Below the pieces are notes generated by a model. It had not been told where the DNA came from and did not search any database. It saw only the letters and a program-made list of their open reading frames with translations. From Gloeopeniophorella convolvens (Eukaryota; Basidiomycota; Agaricomycetes; Russulales): a stretch of 64,000 bases of DNA. Made by a program: the position numbers and the translations under genes. Positions 11,425 through 23,989 of this stretch are shown piece by piece (positions within the stretch are counted from its first letter, which is position 1; the number at the start of each line of letters is the position of its first letter). The stretch spans positions 87,315 to 151,314 of the forward strand of contig WTXD01000061.1 in NCBI GenBank assembly GCA_022496205.1. The letters run 5' to 3'.

Positions 11425-12774
11425 ATGGCTCCCGCAAAGAAATCGTCTCCTTCCAAGGCTCCCAAGAAGGCAGCTGCTCGGTCAGCTCCCACTCATCCCA
11501 GCTGGACTGATATGATCAAGGTGCTTTAACTTCTGAGAACTGCTCTACACCCTCTTCTCTTGCATCCGGGGGCTTTTGGCTGCTCTCCGCGCCTTGCATC
11601 GTCGTCATCGACGTCGTCTTCCAAAAAAGGGGTAGAAAGCTACTTCCGGTCATTGCCGCGCGGCGCCGTCTGGCCTGCGCGTCGCTCCCACACGCTGCAT
11701 CAGCGCTACTTGCGCCTGCGATCGTGTCCTCACTCCCTTCTCGCTCTTTAAGCGTTGTGTGCATGAAGGCTGATCCGCCACTGCTCGTATAGGAGTGCAT
11801 CAGCACTTACCGTGAGGATGCGCGTCACGGGGTCTCCCGTCCCCAAATCAAGAAGTCGGCTCTCATCTTTTGCTAGCATTCCGTCTTGCTGGACTGAGAT
11901 GTGCTCTAGATTCGTTGAGGAGACGTACCACCTGGAAATAGGCAATGCTCAGACCACGCAGCTCAGCAAGGCGATCGCCGCCGGTGCTGAGAAGGGGTCT
12001 TTCAGCTTCCCAAAGGTGGCCAATCTCGTGATAAAGTGGCGACTCTTGCTTAGTACTTGCAGGACCGTCTGGGCGCGTGAAGCTTGCTCCCAAGACTCCC
12101 AAGGTCTCTGACGAGGCGAAGGAAGTGAGTATGCCATATGGGGAGCCGCTGGCGTCGGATTGACTAAACACTTCAGAACAAGCCCGCATCCAAGACTTCG
12201 AAGCCTGCCACTTCAAAGGCTGCTGCGAAGCCTGCCAAATCCACTACCACCAAGGCAAAGACATCCGCGAGGATGACAACCGGCGGCACTCTGTTAGCCG
12301 CAGGGCCGCAGCTGCGAAGGCCACGACCACCAAGGCGGCGTCTAAGAAGACGGTCAAGAAGCCGACGAGCACCGCCAAGGCCCCGAGGCCCGCAGCCAAG
12401 TCGACTGCCACAAGGCCACCACACCAAAGCACCTGCCGCAAAAGCATCTGTTGCGAAGAAGACTGAGGCTGCTCCCAAGAAGACATACGCTGGTAAGAAG
12501 CCCCCCTCCGACAAGAAGACGAAGTCGAGCGTGACCAAGGGAGCCGCCAAGAAGGCAAGTCGTCTGTCCCCCTCGCTGTCTCTAGAAACTGGCTCACCGT
12601 ACTCGCAGGCTACTACGGGCACGACCGCCACGACCAAGGCCTCAAAGGCCAAGGCTACGTCGACAAAGAAGGTAGCCACCAAGCGACCGGCCGTTCCGGG
12701 AGGGTAAGCTTCGCGCCGCTCCCTCCATTCCTACCGCCACTAACTGCCGCACTCAGTCTGCAAAGGCCACTTGA
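11425..12774 (+). CDS. Linker histone H1
   Basis: Linker histone binding DNA at the nucleosome entry and exit. The N-terminal tail begins MAPAKKSSPSKAPKKAA; the winged-helix H1/H5 globular domain is split over exons 11425-11520, 11793-11854, 11910-12015 and 12063-12124 and includes ECISTYREDARHGVSRPQI, FVEETYHLEIGNAQTTQL, AIAAGAEKGSFSFPK and PSGRVKLAPKTPK. From 12177 the tail is Lys/Ala/Thr-rich as in all H1 proteins, with a further intron near 12554-12607 and a last exon reading SAKAT-stop at 12774. The first intron (272 nt) is unusually long. Single-base losses break the frame at the 12062 exon edge and twice in the repetitive tail (about 12280 and 12410), so the exact tail sequence is uncertain. 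Identity is clear from the globular domain. Confidence 0.85.
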
Positions 12775-14102
12775 GCCCGCCCCCTCGCCACATCCTGGAA
12801 ACCTCGTCCACTCGTTCCGTTCACAGCCCAAGCTTCATGGACACCTGTCCCCCCGTCCCCGTTATCTGTTCCGTTGCGATGTGCTTCTAAGCTAGTAGTA
12901 TTATTGACTGCAGAACACTGTAAGAAGGGCCGCCCGTTCCTCCGGACCGGTACCATCATGTCGCTGTCGTCGCCGTATCGGACCGCTCAGCACACGCCTG
13001 CCCGCCTGCCTTTATTTATGTATTTACGCGCGTGGTGTCTTTCTTGTGTACTGTTACCTGCCTCCGCCGTAGGAAAAATCACGACCTCGGAGTGTACCGC
13101 ATCCCGTATCGAACCAAAGTGACGCGCTTACGTAACTGATACCCCGAACCGACGTCGGGTTTGACGCGGGTGGCTCTGTTCCGGTCTGCGAATCAATCGA
13201 GGGAGCGTCCTGGACTGATATGGCAAGCATCCTGCCCGATTTGGATAACGGGGACCCGGCCGCGTCTCCCCGCGGGCCCGGGGATGGAGGGCCCTGGATA
13301 GCAGGCTTGTTGGTGTCGCCGCGGCGTCGCATCGTGTGGGGCGCGTGAGACCGGATGCCGGCGAGATCGGCGGGGGGCCTGGTGATACGTGCACCTCGGC
13401 GCGAAGTCGAACGGCCCCCATCGTGCACGCAAATAAATGAGGTACGCCGCGGGTCCAGCGTCCGCCGCGGCAGCCCGGGCCCCGCGCAGAACGCGGCGTG
13501 CTGGAAGTAGTACATACTGAGTCGTCAGACGTGCGGCCGGGACTGATCGATGCGGTGGCTATCGTGAGGCGCGCGGCGCGTGCGAGGCTTCTGCCGAGGA
13601 GCGCGGTGCGGCGGCCGGATGGCGGCAAGTCCTCTCCGTATACAGGTAGTGCACGCAGCGCAAGGGTCGCAAGTTACCCTTTCACACGCGCATCGTGTTT
13701 CACAGACAGCTGCTGCGCTTGAGCTAGCGGCGCCCGATTGGGGCGCGCGGCGTGTAAGCTGCGTGTATGCGCGCCTCGGACAACCCGCGAACGCAGCATC
13801 CTGGCATCTGCGAAATATACAACGGGACATACGGGCAAACAGGCATGCGTGCATGCGGGACGGGGCAGGGTGCGCTCTAGCGGGACAACAACAAGCAAAC
13901 GGTACGTGCGGCAGCAATAAGCAAATACGCAGTCGGGTCACAGGACGGGGTAGAACAGGATGGGGCGGGACAGGTAATAAACTAGGGGAAGCGGGCTTTG
14001 GCAAAAGGGGTGTTACAATATGTGTGTTATTGGGTGTTATTGGGTGTGTCCAGTGCCAGTGGAGAGGCAAGCCGTGTTATGCGGCCGGGCCCTGCCCGGC
14101 GC
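12775..14102. other. Intergenic region between convergent H1 and ABD1
   Basis: About 1.3 kb holding the 3' flanks of both genes. Long open frames on either strand here are GC-driven, with Arg/Ala/Pro-rich translations and no motif. I see no RNA gene or repeat. Confidence 0.4.
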
Positions 14103-16215
14103 TCAGCGTTTTTCCATCGCGAATGCGACGTAAATGTCTGCCACGGGTGTGTGTTAGCATCGAAGCACAGAGTAATGCGGAGGGGAGACGCACTGGCGGC
14201 CTCCCACTGGTCCTCGTCCATCTCGGTCTCGCCGTTTGCGTCGACGACGTTCATCTTCTGCAGCAGCGTCTTGAACTCGCCGTGCTCGTTAAATTCCTCG
14301 AACACCTCGTGGAACTCTTTCTTGTACAGCGGGTGCAGGCCATACTCCGCTGCTATCCTGCAACGATAAGCCCGCATCAGCCTCCACCGTCATCCGAAGC
14401 GAAGGGCAGAGACGAGCTGCGGCTGCACGCACTGCACGAACGGCTCCCAGCGCACGATGTACTCCGGCACGTCCTCGACCGCGTCCTGTAGGAAGAACGA
14501 GTACCGGTGGCCGTACAGCGGCCGCGGCTCGCGCCCCTCGAAGCGGATCGAGTACACCGAGTTGCCAAACGCAAGGTCCGGCACGCCCGCGGGCACCTGG
14601 TCGAGCCGCATGAGGAGCTGCTCCGCATTCGGGATCGTGCCGACGAACACGCCGCCGGGGCGCAGCCAGCGCGCGACGTTCGTGAGCATCGTGCGGACCT
14701 TCGCGAGGCTCTCGAACGCGTAGTGCATGCAGAACTGCATCGACACGACGTCGAACGGCGCCGCGAGCCGCGCGGGCGGCACGCCGCGCGTCAGCGCCTC
14801 CGAGTAGCAGTCGAGCGCTGCGAACGTCGCATCGAAGCGCGTCTGGCGCGGGAGCGACTCCCAGCGCGCGCGCGCCTGGTCGACGGACACCGCGGCGATG
14901 TCTGGGGAGTGTGTGCATGCGCGTCAGTGAGGCGCGCGGACATGGGCGGCGGGCGGTGCGCGTACCAAGCGCGACGTATTCTTTTATCCGGGCCTTGCTC
15001 CACTTGTTGAGGTCGCCGCCCTTGCCGCAGCCTAGGTCTAGCACCTTGCCGCGGAGCCCGCCCCGGCCTCCTCGGCCACTGCCACCGCCGTCGGCTAGCG
15101 TGCTCGCGGCGAGCGCCGGGTGCGCAAAGCGCGTGATGAGCACGGACTTTATCCAGTTGTTGAAGTTGCGCAGGCCGATGATGCGCGACACGCGCCGCTG
15201 CTCAATGCCCACCTCGGGCCGGGCGTTGTCTGCCGCGCGCGCGATCGGAAATTAGTGCGTGCCGTCTAGGCGCGGATGAGCGCAGGTACGTACAGTGGTC
15301 CACGACGCGCCCGACGTCGCGGGAACGCTTGTGCGGCGGCTGCGCGCCCGCGTCGGCGTGGGCGGGGGGCTCGAACGACGGGCTGCGCTTGCGCTTCGCG
15401 AGGCGCCGCGTGCCCGTGCCGAGCTGCGTGCGGTAGAAATGTGTCTCGTCGGGCGTCAGCGGCTCGAGCACAGAGCCGGCGGGCGTGCGCCGCTGTGGGT
15501 TGTAGGGCAGAGCCTTGGGCTTTGGCGGGGGCGACGGTGAGCGCGGGGGCGGCGTAGGAGTGCGCGCGCGGGGAGCAGGGGGCCGGGGCATGGGCATGAC
15601 GGGGGATGGCGGCGGGCGATGTGAGGTTGACGAGGAGGTGGAAGGGCGGGACAGAGAGACGTTGGAGCGGCCACTGATGGGTGAGGCAGGTGGGAAGATG
15701 GGAAGGATGGGGCCGCGCTGCTCAATGGTGGGGGTAAAGAGGCCGGAGGCTCGCTCGGTGATGGGGGTGAAAAGGGAGTCTGGGTGTGATGGGGAGGCAG
15801 GGACAGGGCCGGGGTAGGGGGCGGAGGCGGGGGCAGAACCAGACGGCAGGAAGACGGTCCTGAAGGCGTCCGGGGATGAAGAGGCACTGGGGATGCGACG
15901 GGCAAGAGAGGAGGCGCGGGAGAGCTTGTCGTCGGGGGAGGGGTAGCGAGGGGGGTCGTCGGGGGGATTGGGATGGAGGATATGGGCGAGGGAGGAGGCC
16001 CTCACGGGTGGAGGTGGTGGGTGGAAGGAAGAAGAGGGAGAGGTGTCGTTGAGGAGAGCGGCGACGGTAGCGCGACGGGGAGGGTGTGTGTGTTGCGGGG
16101 CGACATGATTTGGCGGGGGAGTTGCGGAGGGGTGTGGGTGATGGCGGGGGAGGGTTGGCGAGCGGGCGACGGGCGAGTTGAGCACGGCATCTCTGACGGG
16201 GTCGAAGCCAGGCAT
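14103..16215 (-). CDS. ABD1: mRNA cap guanine-N7 methyltransferase
   Basis: Methylates N7 of the guanosine cap on nascent mRNA using S-adenosylmethionine; nuclear. Exons 16215-15294, 15229-14966, 14901-14433, 14357-14194 and 14137-14103 total 1854 nt, 617 residues. The first 300 or so residues are disordered and rich in Pro and Ser ([19 protein letters not shown]), longer than in yeast Abd1 but common in basidiomycetes. The catalytic domain starts at [19 protein letters not shown] and contains [12 protein letters not shown], the SAM-binding [40 protein letters not shown] and the substrate-side [17 protein letters not shown]; it ends [10 protein letters not shown]. The ATG at 16215 ([17 protein letters not shown]) was preferred because the frame upstream of it is low-complexity and unlike coding sequence. 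Confidence 0.94.
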
Positions 16216-17317
16216 CACAGATTTGGAAGATTCTGGGCTGAGACCAGCTGAAGCGAGGCGCGAGACGGTCGCGAGTGGTCGCTTTGTCGCTGTCGCTCTT
16301 CGTCGTCGGGTGCACGCCACGAGCGACTGTACAGACGCGCCCAGCCTCGCCCCGCCAGTGGCTGCCACCCGCCTCCCGGCACTCTGCGTCTCCTCCCCCT
16401 CCTCCCCTCCTCCCCTCCTCCCTTCTGACTCTGCAGCGGGCTGCCACACACAATCAGGCGCCTTGTTACCTACTACTACCCCCGCCGCCGTTCCTACTTC
16501 TGCCTTTTTCCGTAATCGTCTCTGTGCCTGGTCCATACTAATCACCACTGCATCTCGTACCCCTGTCCTTTTTCCCTGCCGAACTACAAGTATGTATCAA
16601 AAATCTCTTGCTGATGGTGCTTCCCCGCCTCGCTCCAGACGCCCGATCCAGCCCCCTGCACGGGGCTACCGCCCCTCTGGCGCCCACGCCAGCCTGCGCA
16701 CCGTGCCACTCTCCGCGCGCATGTGATGCTAGACTCTTCTTCGCGCCCGGTCGAATCACAGGCACACCTGCTATCTTCCGCGAGCACGGACGTGCCAGCA
16801 GCTACCAGCAGCTCTCACGCAGTTACTCGGCAGTGGCCACCCCACCCAAGTTTAAAATACATAATAGAAACCGGACATCTACTTGTCTCTCGATCTCATT
16901 CCCCCAATCTGCCAATCACCCCTTGATTGCGTTCGCTCGCGTTTCGCCCGTCCCGACGGGCACCCGAGGCACATATGTCCGTTCATCATTACAAAACGAC
17001 GGGTCAGGTACACGTTCAGTCCGTACAATACTACAGGCGATGCAGAGCAACAGAGCAGCGAGCGGAATTGCCCGAGACAGAGCACAAGAGCAGAACAAGA
17101 GAGACAGCGAGCCGAACGGAGAGCATACGAGAGCAAGCCTCGAGGCGAGGTCCATTTGATACGAGCCGAACACGAGAAAGAACGGAAACAGTATGGGGCC
17201 CTTTTACTGGGACCAGGCAGTTTTGCGCGGACAAGGGACGAGAGCGTTGCGAGGCCGGCATCGCAGACATGAGAAAAGAGCGCAAGAACAAGAGTCGAGA
17301 AAAACAAGGACATGGGT
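16216..17317. other. Intergenic region upstream of ABD1
   Basis: About 1.1 kb. CT-rich tracts around 16380-16440 likely belong to the ABD1 5' region. Open frames here lack motifs and overlap on both strands; no gene is supported. Confidence 0.35.
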
Positions 17318-20300
17318 TTAGTCCCGTCGCCAGCGCTGAATCGAAGGGGGCAGCGGTGGGATAACAAGAGTGCGCCGCGCGCGTTCCTGCACTGCACGGT
17401 CGTGCTGTTGGACCTGTGCGCGCAGCGCCGCCAGGCCCTGTGCGTTGGCCTCACGGGCGCGGGCCAGGGCGGCGCTGCGGCGCTGCGAGAACGTGCCGTA
17501 CTCCGCTTCCAGGCTCACGAGCCTGTTGAATCCCGCGATGCTGCGTCGGGCTCAATAATCAGGGCCTCGGACACGTGAGGGCGAAGCTGAGAACGCACTA
17601 TTCGTCGAGCACGGCGGTCATGTCGGCTTGTGACTGCGCCAGCAGTTGCTTCCGCAGGGCAGCCGCCTCGCTGCTGATACTTTCGAAACGGCCACGGATG
17701 TCGTTCTTGAGGATGTCGTTCATCTCATCCAGCACCTATTGGCAGTGTCATCAGCCCGTTCATAACCCGTAAACTTTGGCTATACCGTCATGATGGCATC
17801 GATGTAATCTCCCTGCCTTCTGGCCTTTGACTTGGACGACGACGGGCGCGGCGCATCCTTGGGGCGTAATACCCGCTTAGGCGCAAAAATGGGGGGTGGG
17901 GATACCTCAGCGACGTAAGAGTGCTCCTGCCGACAAGCGAGCGACGGGGCCAGCGGTGACAATGCCTCCGTCTTTCTCACGGGCGTTCTAGAGTTCGTCG
18001 GACGAATCGGACGAGGATCTGGGTCGTCGTTGCCCAACTGGCCTGGAAACGCGTAAGTGTAAACGTCAACTGCCAGAAGGAATTACGAATGGAAACCAAC
18101 CTTGTGCCGCTTCGGGAGCGAACTCCAGGTACTCGAGCTCCTCGGGTTCGCCTTTGATGTTGAAGGCAACAGCACCCTCGTGCGCCTCCTGATTTCCCGA
18201 GTCGGCCTTGACCACCTCCTCGACGAATGGCGCAAAGGTGACGGTCTTCTGTTTCGCACGAGACGGAACGGGCGTGGGCAGGCGTTTCAAGGTCTTGGGC
18301 CTGGCTGATGGGAGACAGAGCGAGGAGTCCAGAGACACTTCGAAGTCGCGATACTGTGTTTCAGTCAGATCAAGCATGCTAGAGCTCCTCGTACCCCCCT
18401 CGCTCGGCACGGTATCCTGAGGAGAGGGGGATGTGGCGGGGCTGCTGCGTGGTAGAGCAGGCACCGAGGTAACAGGGTCGAGTCTTGACACAGGCTCCGG
18501 GGGAGGGGTGTCGCTCGTCAGGTCTATCATCTGGAACTCCTCTACTGCAACGGTTGTATTCACAACTTCCGCCGTCGGTTGCTCCTTGTCAGGATGCTGC
18601 GATCAATTCAGAAATCGGTGGAAGAGAGAAAAAAGCTGGCAGACCTCAACAATGATCGTTGGGCCATCGAGATCATCAGTATGATGCTGAGGGGCCTTGG
18701 TGTCGTCCTGGACCTCGTCGCTCGTGACGAGCGGGATGGAATCAGAGGATGGGTCGTCAGCAGTTGGAATAATAGGAACGTGTATAGCCGCATCAGGTTG
18801 CGCTGCAGTGTCCTGGTGCAACTCGTTGACCATCCACGGGGCGACATTGGACTTCTTTCCAGTCACTACAGGCGAGACGTCGGCGTTTGCCAGAGTCTGA
18901 AAGCCGCATTGTGAGCAACTCCGGACTCGATGGGGCTGCACCTTCGTCTGGACCTACCTTTGAGACCGCATTAGACGCCAAGCCAGGGTTCTCTGCAGTT
19001 AGATCGGCTTCTTGACGGGCGTCAGAACCGGCGTCAGGGAGGTCTGGGCTTGGCGACCTCGGGGTGGACTGCGGAGAGATTAATAGACCGATCTGGACGG
19101 TAGAGATACCGCGCACCTCCACTGTGTCCATCTGGGGAAGTGGCGGCGAGTGCGAGGGAGACGAGAATGTCTGGATGGGATCGTCGTCCTCGAGGACAAG
19201 CTCCGCAGGTGGTGCCTGAATGACACGAGCCTCTACCGCCTCTGGCGTCCTCATGCTCGCCCGCTTCTTGTCGCTAGGCCTCTGAGCCCTAGGCCTTGGC
19301 CTTGCGGGTGGTCGTTTCGCCGATGGAACTGTCCTTCCGTCCTTACCTTTCATCCGCAGAACCCGGGAAGTGGATGACGAATCGCCCACCGCCTTTGGTG
19401 GTGAGCCGTGTTCCTTGGCACTCGGCGCAACAGTCGTCGAAGGGATTTCGTCGTAATCCACGTCATAATCTGCGGGCTGACGCGGAGAGGACGTCCTCTC
19501 CTTGTCAGGGCGGTGGCGGTACGTCTTCTTGACCCGTGGTGCGGCAACCCTGTCGGGCTGCCTAGCAAGAATGTGCTTCGCATCAGCAACTGTCCGAGCT
19601 GAGCTACTCTCGAGCTCAGTACGTGGCTTCTTTAGGGGCGAGCCACTCTTGCCGGAAGGCGGTTGTATGCCGTCGGCTTCTGCGATACGTCGCTTACGGC
19701 TAGACCTGCTATCCTTGCTAATAGTAGCCTTGTTGGTAGCTTTTTGAACTGGCTCCATCTCCTTGACCTTATCTGAAAGCTCTTCAGGACACGTGGGCAC
19801 GTAAATAAGGTCTTGGTCACCTTCCGAGGCATCGGTACCGTCGTCACCTACTGATCATTGAGAAGAATTCATGGATGGTAGGATGGAATGCGCACTCGGG
19901 GAGGGTTGCTTCTCCTCGGCAACAGTGGGGTTGACCTTATCCGCCTTCGCTCGTTGTTGCCGTCCCTTGATGAAAGTGTTCAAGGACGTCGTACGCCCCG
20001 TCACGGTCGCTGTGGCCAAACCCCCCACCCTAGCTGGGTTACGAGATAGGCGCCGAGCCGGAGGTGGACTGGCAGATGACAGCACGATGACAGGCGGCTT
20101 CGCCTTTGGGGGTTCATTCCCATCAGAGTCCGAGTCAATGACTGCCTTTCTCCCTTTTGTTGCTGTGGCGGTCTTCAGGCCATGGGCATTCGGCGGCTTC
20201 TCGCGCATAAGGTCCTGGGAATCCATGACCCTCAAACCCTTCACCACAGCAGCCAGCTTTTGCTCCGGCGGAGGGTCCTGGGCTGGGCTGGGGTCGGCGG

Positions 20301-22829
20301 GAGCGGGGGTGGACACGGAGGACACTCTGCCATGACGACGACTTCGGGAACTAGGGCGGGCTTTGGTGCGACTGCCGGAGGAGTGACGGGTTCTGCGCGA
20401 CGGAAGAAGCCTTTCTGCAGGACGGACATCCCCGACCACACTGTCATTATCGGAGAGGGAAGATAGCTCTTCGTCGCTTCCGCCAAAAATTGCGTCACTG
20501 AGTTCTTTATCGGAAGGACGACTGCATTGAGAGTGCTCGGGGGAAGGAGGACAAGTAGGATCAGGACGATCCCCGTTGCCACTACTGTGAGCAGCACTAG
20601 CAATACGAGCAGGATGCAGAGGAGGAGAACCAGTGAGGCCAGGAGGAGCAAGAGGACCACGAGGAAGAGTCTCGATGGCCGGAGGCCTCTGGGGATCTTC
20701 GCGTATAGCCGGTAGCTGACGACTGGAAGTTGAAGGACCATCACTGCGACTGTTGCCATTCGCGATCTCTTCCCGTTGTGTGGCATTGAGGGCGGAGGGC
20801 AAGGCGTCGATGGGGCCATCGCCTTTGACCAGCAAAGGCGGTTCATGCGGCAGGGTCCCGGCATCATCCTCAAGATCGGGAGCGAGATCGTCTCCAGGAT
20901 CGCTCGCGTTGAAAACTGATGGTGTTAGTGGGTTGGGGACGGAGGACGACGTCAAGTCGTGGCTAGAGGGTAGGCGGCCGGGCTCACCTCCATCTTCAAC
21001 CACCTTGACTTTATTCTGTCGGGGTTGTCTCAGACTTAGTTGGTCAACTTCAAAAGAAGACCGCTAACCTCGTAGGAAGTGATGCTCTGGCCGTTGTCTC
21101 CAAATTCCAATCGGGTCGGCGAGATGTTGACTGACGTTCGTTCAGTCTTGTTTCGAATTGGTACACCATTCATACTGATTCGACTCGTCTGCGTTTCCCC
21201 CCAATCCTGTGTCAATGGCTCTAAACGAGAAGGAACATGGTCGTACCATGCCGCGTACTCTCAGCGCCGTCACGAAGCGCTCTACGTCCGAAGCAGAAAT
21301 CGTCAACGTCATATGTATGTCAGTGGCATCAGGAGCTTTCTGGAGCGACTCGTGGCACGAAGGAGGACACGATAGCTTCGCCGCGACCGTGCCAGAGCTC
21401 GATATATCAATGGAGGTCACAGTGCGGTAAGCAATATCCATAGCTTCCTTTCCAGCCTGAAAGGTCGTCAACTCATGGCACGGCAGTGGCGACGTCAATC
21501 ACCTCGTCCTCGCAGTTGAGAAGAATGGAATACTTGTCGAGGTAAAACCTGTTTGCTGGGCCCGCTATAGAGCCTGATGTCCCAATCAAAGTAAACGTGT
21601 TCAGTGTGAACGGCTGGGTGCTAGTGCCAGGGATGCTTCCTCGTGAATGCGTCTTGACCCAGAAAGACCACCACGTACACAGACATATCGCGTGATAGGA
21701 TATCGACGATCTTGTCTGAGGTCACGTCCCAATCAGGAGACGAGACATACTTCAGAAGGTCGACCAAGGCATTGCCATGTGCGGCGTTACCCGCGAAGCA
21801 CTCGCGGAGGAATCGGAGGCGTTTCGCACGGCCTGTGACTGTACTTTCAGCCAGAGGAAGAAGGTACGCCAGCAATACTAAGAGTTGCTCCAGAGCCAGA
21901 TACTCTGTAAATCACACGTTCAACATGTTCATGATCCGTGCGCCTATACAACGCACCTTTCGTCAGAGAGATGATCTGACCCAACCTTGCACTGAGATTC
22001 TTAGTCATGCCCGCTTCACTAGCGGAAAGGTGAAACAAACCCTCCAAGAAGCTTGTTCTCTCGTAATTTGCTCTTGTTCTCGGTGCAATCGTCAGCCGTC
22101 ATGGTGAGCAAAGAGTAGACCTGCATTGCACGAGTACGAATTAGTGCTGGGGAGAAGACGCCACAGCCGTAGCACTTACCGATACCCTGAGCTGGACTGA
22201 GTACGCCGCCGGTGGTATCGGGAGCGCCGTGGAGAAAAAAGCGCCGCATATATTTGAATAGAACGCTTGCGCGGCCGCAATTTTTACTCTTTCTGGCATG
22301 ACGTCAGTTCTGGGACAACCGAAGGGGTGTATGGTTCTCAACCGTCGTCGCGAGCCACCACATGATCCTTGACAAGGGCACTCGTTAGTCGGGGATGATG
22401 GAGGTAACATATTTGTTAGTACCTGGACTCCTGCGAGCAAAATAATTGCGAGTTGCTCCCAGTTATTTCTGCTCGGTGCATCATCGTTCTTCCAGCACGG
22501 AATGATCTTGTCATGAACGATCGCGGTGAATATGCAAGCAGACAGTCGGAGAGACGCGGTCGGGTGGGTCGAGTACAATAGGACGAACGGACGACGCAAT
22601 AATGCGGATAGGGAATCAAGTGATGCTTGAGTCAAACCAGATGCCTCGGTCTGCGTAAGCCTCAGTCAGCACCTCTTCAGTTTCCGGACAGGACACTGGT
22701 GATGCTGACTATGGTAACAGCGGCCGCAATGACGCGATCCGCGGTGTCCCGGCCCTCCTTGTTCCATGGGGCAGCAGCTTTTCTTAGGGCTGCCGCAGCG
22801 CTCTTCACGGCTTGCGAGGTGCTGGACAT
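17318..22829 (-). CDS. Large protein with N-terminal helical and PH-like regions and C-terminal coiled coil; candidate meiotic axis core protein
   Basis: No named family is certain. The supported 3' exons (22309-22180, 22120-21957, 21904-21679, 21620-21247, 21188-21069, 21015-19896, 19850-18959, 18896-18645, 18596-18101, 18042-17786, 17735-17599, 17540-17318) follow one or two 5' exons from ATG 22829 (MSSTSQAVKSAAAALRK). The N-terminal 350 or so residues are helical and repeat-like (EYLALEQLLVLLAYLLPLAE, DLLKYVSSPDWDV). Next comes a beta-rich stretch (NRFYLDKYSILLNCEDE, IHMTLTISASDVERFVTAL, ISPTRLEFGDNGQSITSYE) resembling a PH-like fold. About 700 disordered Ser/Pro/Lys-rich residues follow, then a coiled coil of about 110 residues ending PPLPPSIQRWRRD. 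ARM-like plus PH-like plus disorder plus C-terminal coiled coil is the known plan of SYCP2/Red1 axis proteins. The TGA at 19857 is removed by a 45-nt intron (19895-19851). One-base losses occur near 21480 and 22045 and in the 5' exons. Confidence 0.6.
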
Positions 22830-23605
22830 TGTTCTGTGCGCATATATCCTGACCTCGGGGACGGCAAGCGTGATGAAGGGAGCGAAGCGCCAAAAGCCAA
22901 AAGCCCCGCTTGCGCGAATCGGAAAGACGCGATCACGTGCGCTCGGGCGGAGATCGCGTCATTGACGTATCGAGGCTCGGCAAAGCTTCGTCGTTTGAAC
23001 TCTTGTGCGCGTGTCAGATCGGCTGGCAGCACTACCACAGTATGATATAGTTTCTCGAGCATAGAGTCGAATTCTCGATAGAGGTCTCGAGCCTGAGGCC
23101 TGAGGCCACCGCCTGAGAAGCCGTGCCGTCACCCGACGCAGAAAAGGAGTAGCGTATGACAGAAAGCTTATGCCCCGGTGCATTGGGCCTATACGGTCAC
23201 GGAGATCTGGCGAGGCCCCCTAGACGGCATTTATCAACCCGTTCCGATACGACTTGCGTAGGTCGACCGCTTCCTGACGTACCCCCTGGCCATTTCCAAC
23301 CTCTTCTCCAACATATCAAGGAATGCGTTCTGCTCCTCGATAGCGGTGGAGATGTCGAGCAGGTATCTACTAGCATGCTCCTCAGCCAGCTGGAAGAATT
23401 CGGTGTAGGACTCCTGCTGGCTCTCGGAGCTTTTCCGTAGTGGGTGAGCCTCTTTGCATAATCGGCGCCACTGTTTCAAAGGTGAGCTAGACGCAAGTCC
23501 TTCGAGGCGATCGATGTGTTTAGACGGTTGGTTCGTGTCTCGAAGCCAAGTGTTTGATATTAGGTCCAGACCGAGGTGCCGACTTGCCTCTGAGGGTTCT
23601 ACATT
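22805..23605 (-). CDS. Coiled-coil hypothetical protein, probably 5'-truncated or incomplete
   Basis: Two joinable open stretches: about 23605-23299, containing KQWRRLCKEAHPLRK, FFQLAEEHASRYLLDIS and IEEQNAFLDMLEKRLEMARG, and, after an intron with a GTACGT donor and a CTTCTCAG acceptor (about 23124), QARDLYREFDSMLEKLYHT and LTRAQEFKRRSFAEPRY. Both parts are strongly helical with heptad-like spacing, and the junction keeps frame. I do not recognise the family. Upstream of 23605 an in-frame TAA and simple repeats prevent finding a start. The 3' end of the open frame overlaps the start of the neighbouring large gene by 25 nt, so the true stop is probably earlier, behind another intron. Confidence 0.35.
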
Positions 23606-23611
23606 GTCAGC

Positions 23612-23910
23612 TACTTATGACGGCTGTTATCTATGACGGCTGTTATCACGAAATATTATCTGGGTGCTGGGTCGCGGGTCGCGGCCAGCTGCCTCTACTC
23701 CCGGGTCGCGGGTCTCGGCCCGTTGCCGCAGTCGTCAGTCCGCAGTCGTGATCACATGATTTGATTTGGTAAGTCGTCAGTCTGCAGTCGTCAGTCGTCA
23801 GTCTCAGGTCCCGAGTCATGCTCAATTCATAGTCATCACTCCTGGGTCGTAGCATCCAACACTCCTCAGTCCTATCACCTCTAGTCCCGGGTGTCAACAT
23901 GTCAGCAGTC
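23612..23910. repeat. Simple and degenerate tandem repeats
   Basis: TATGACGGCTGTTATC occurs twice in tandem near 23617-23650. Downstream, GGGTCGCGGGTCGCGG-like copies (about 23666-23720) and many CAGTCGTCAGTC-like copies (about 23728-23810) follow in imperfect order. This looks like slippage-derived minisatellite sequence. Confidence 0.6.
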
Positions 23911-23989
23911 ACTGTACTACTTTACAGTCTTCGGAACCTTCTTATGAAGATGGTGTAGGGAGGTTTTGAGATGAGTACTCCCCAAGTGT

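Noticed and set aside
13525..14070. 181-codon minus-strand frame downstream of ABD1
   Set aside because: His/Pro/Cys-rich shadow translation with no domain, lying in the 3' flank between convergent genes.
18973..19800. Treating the several long minus-strand frames between 17.3 and 22.8 kb as separate genes
   Set aside because: Adjacent frames join cleanly through donors and acceptors with matching phase, giving one long protein.
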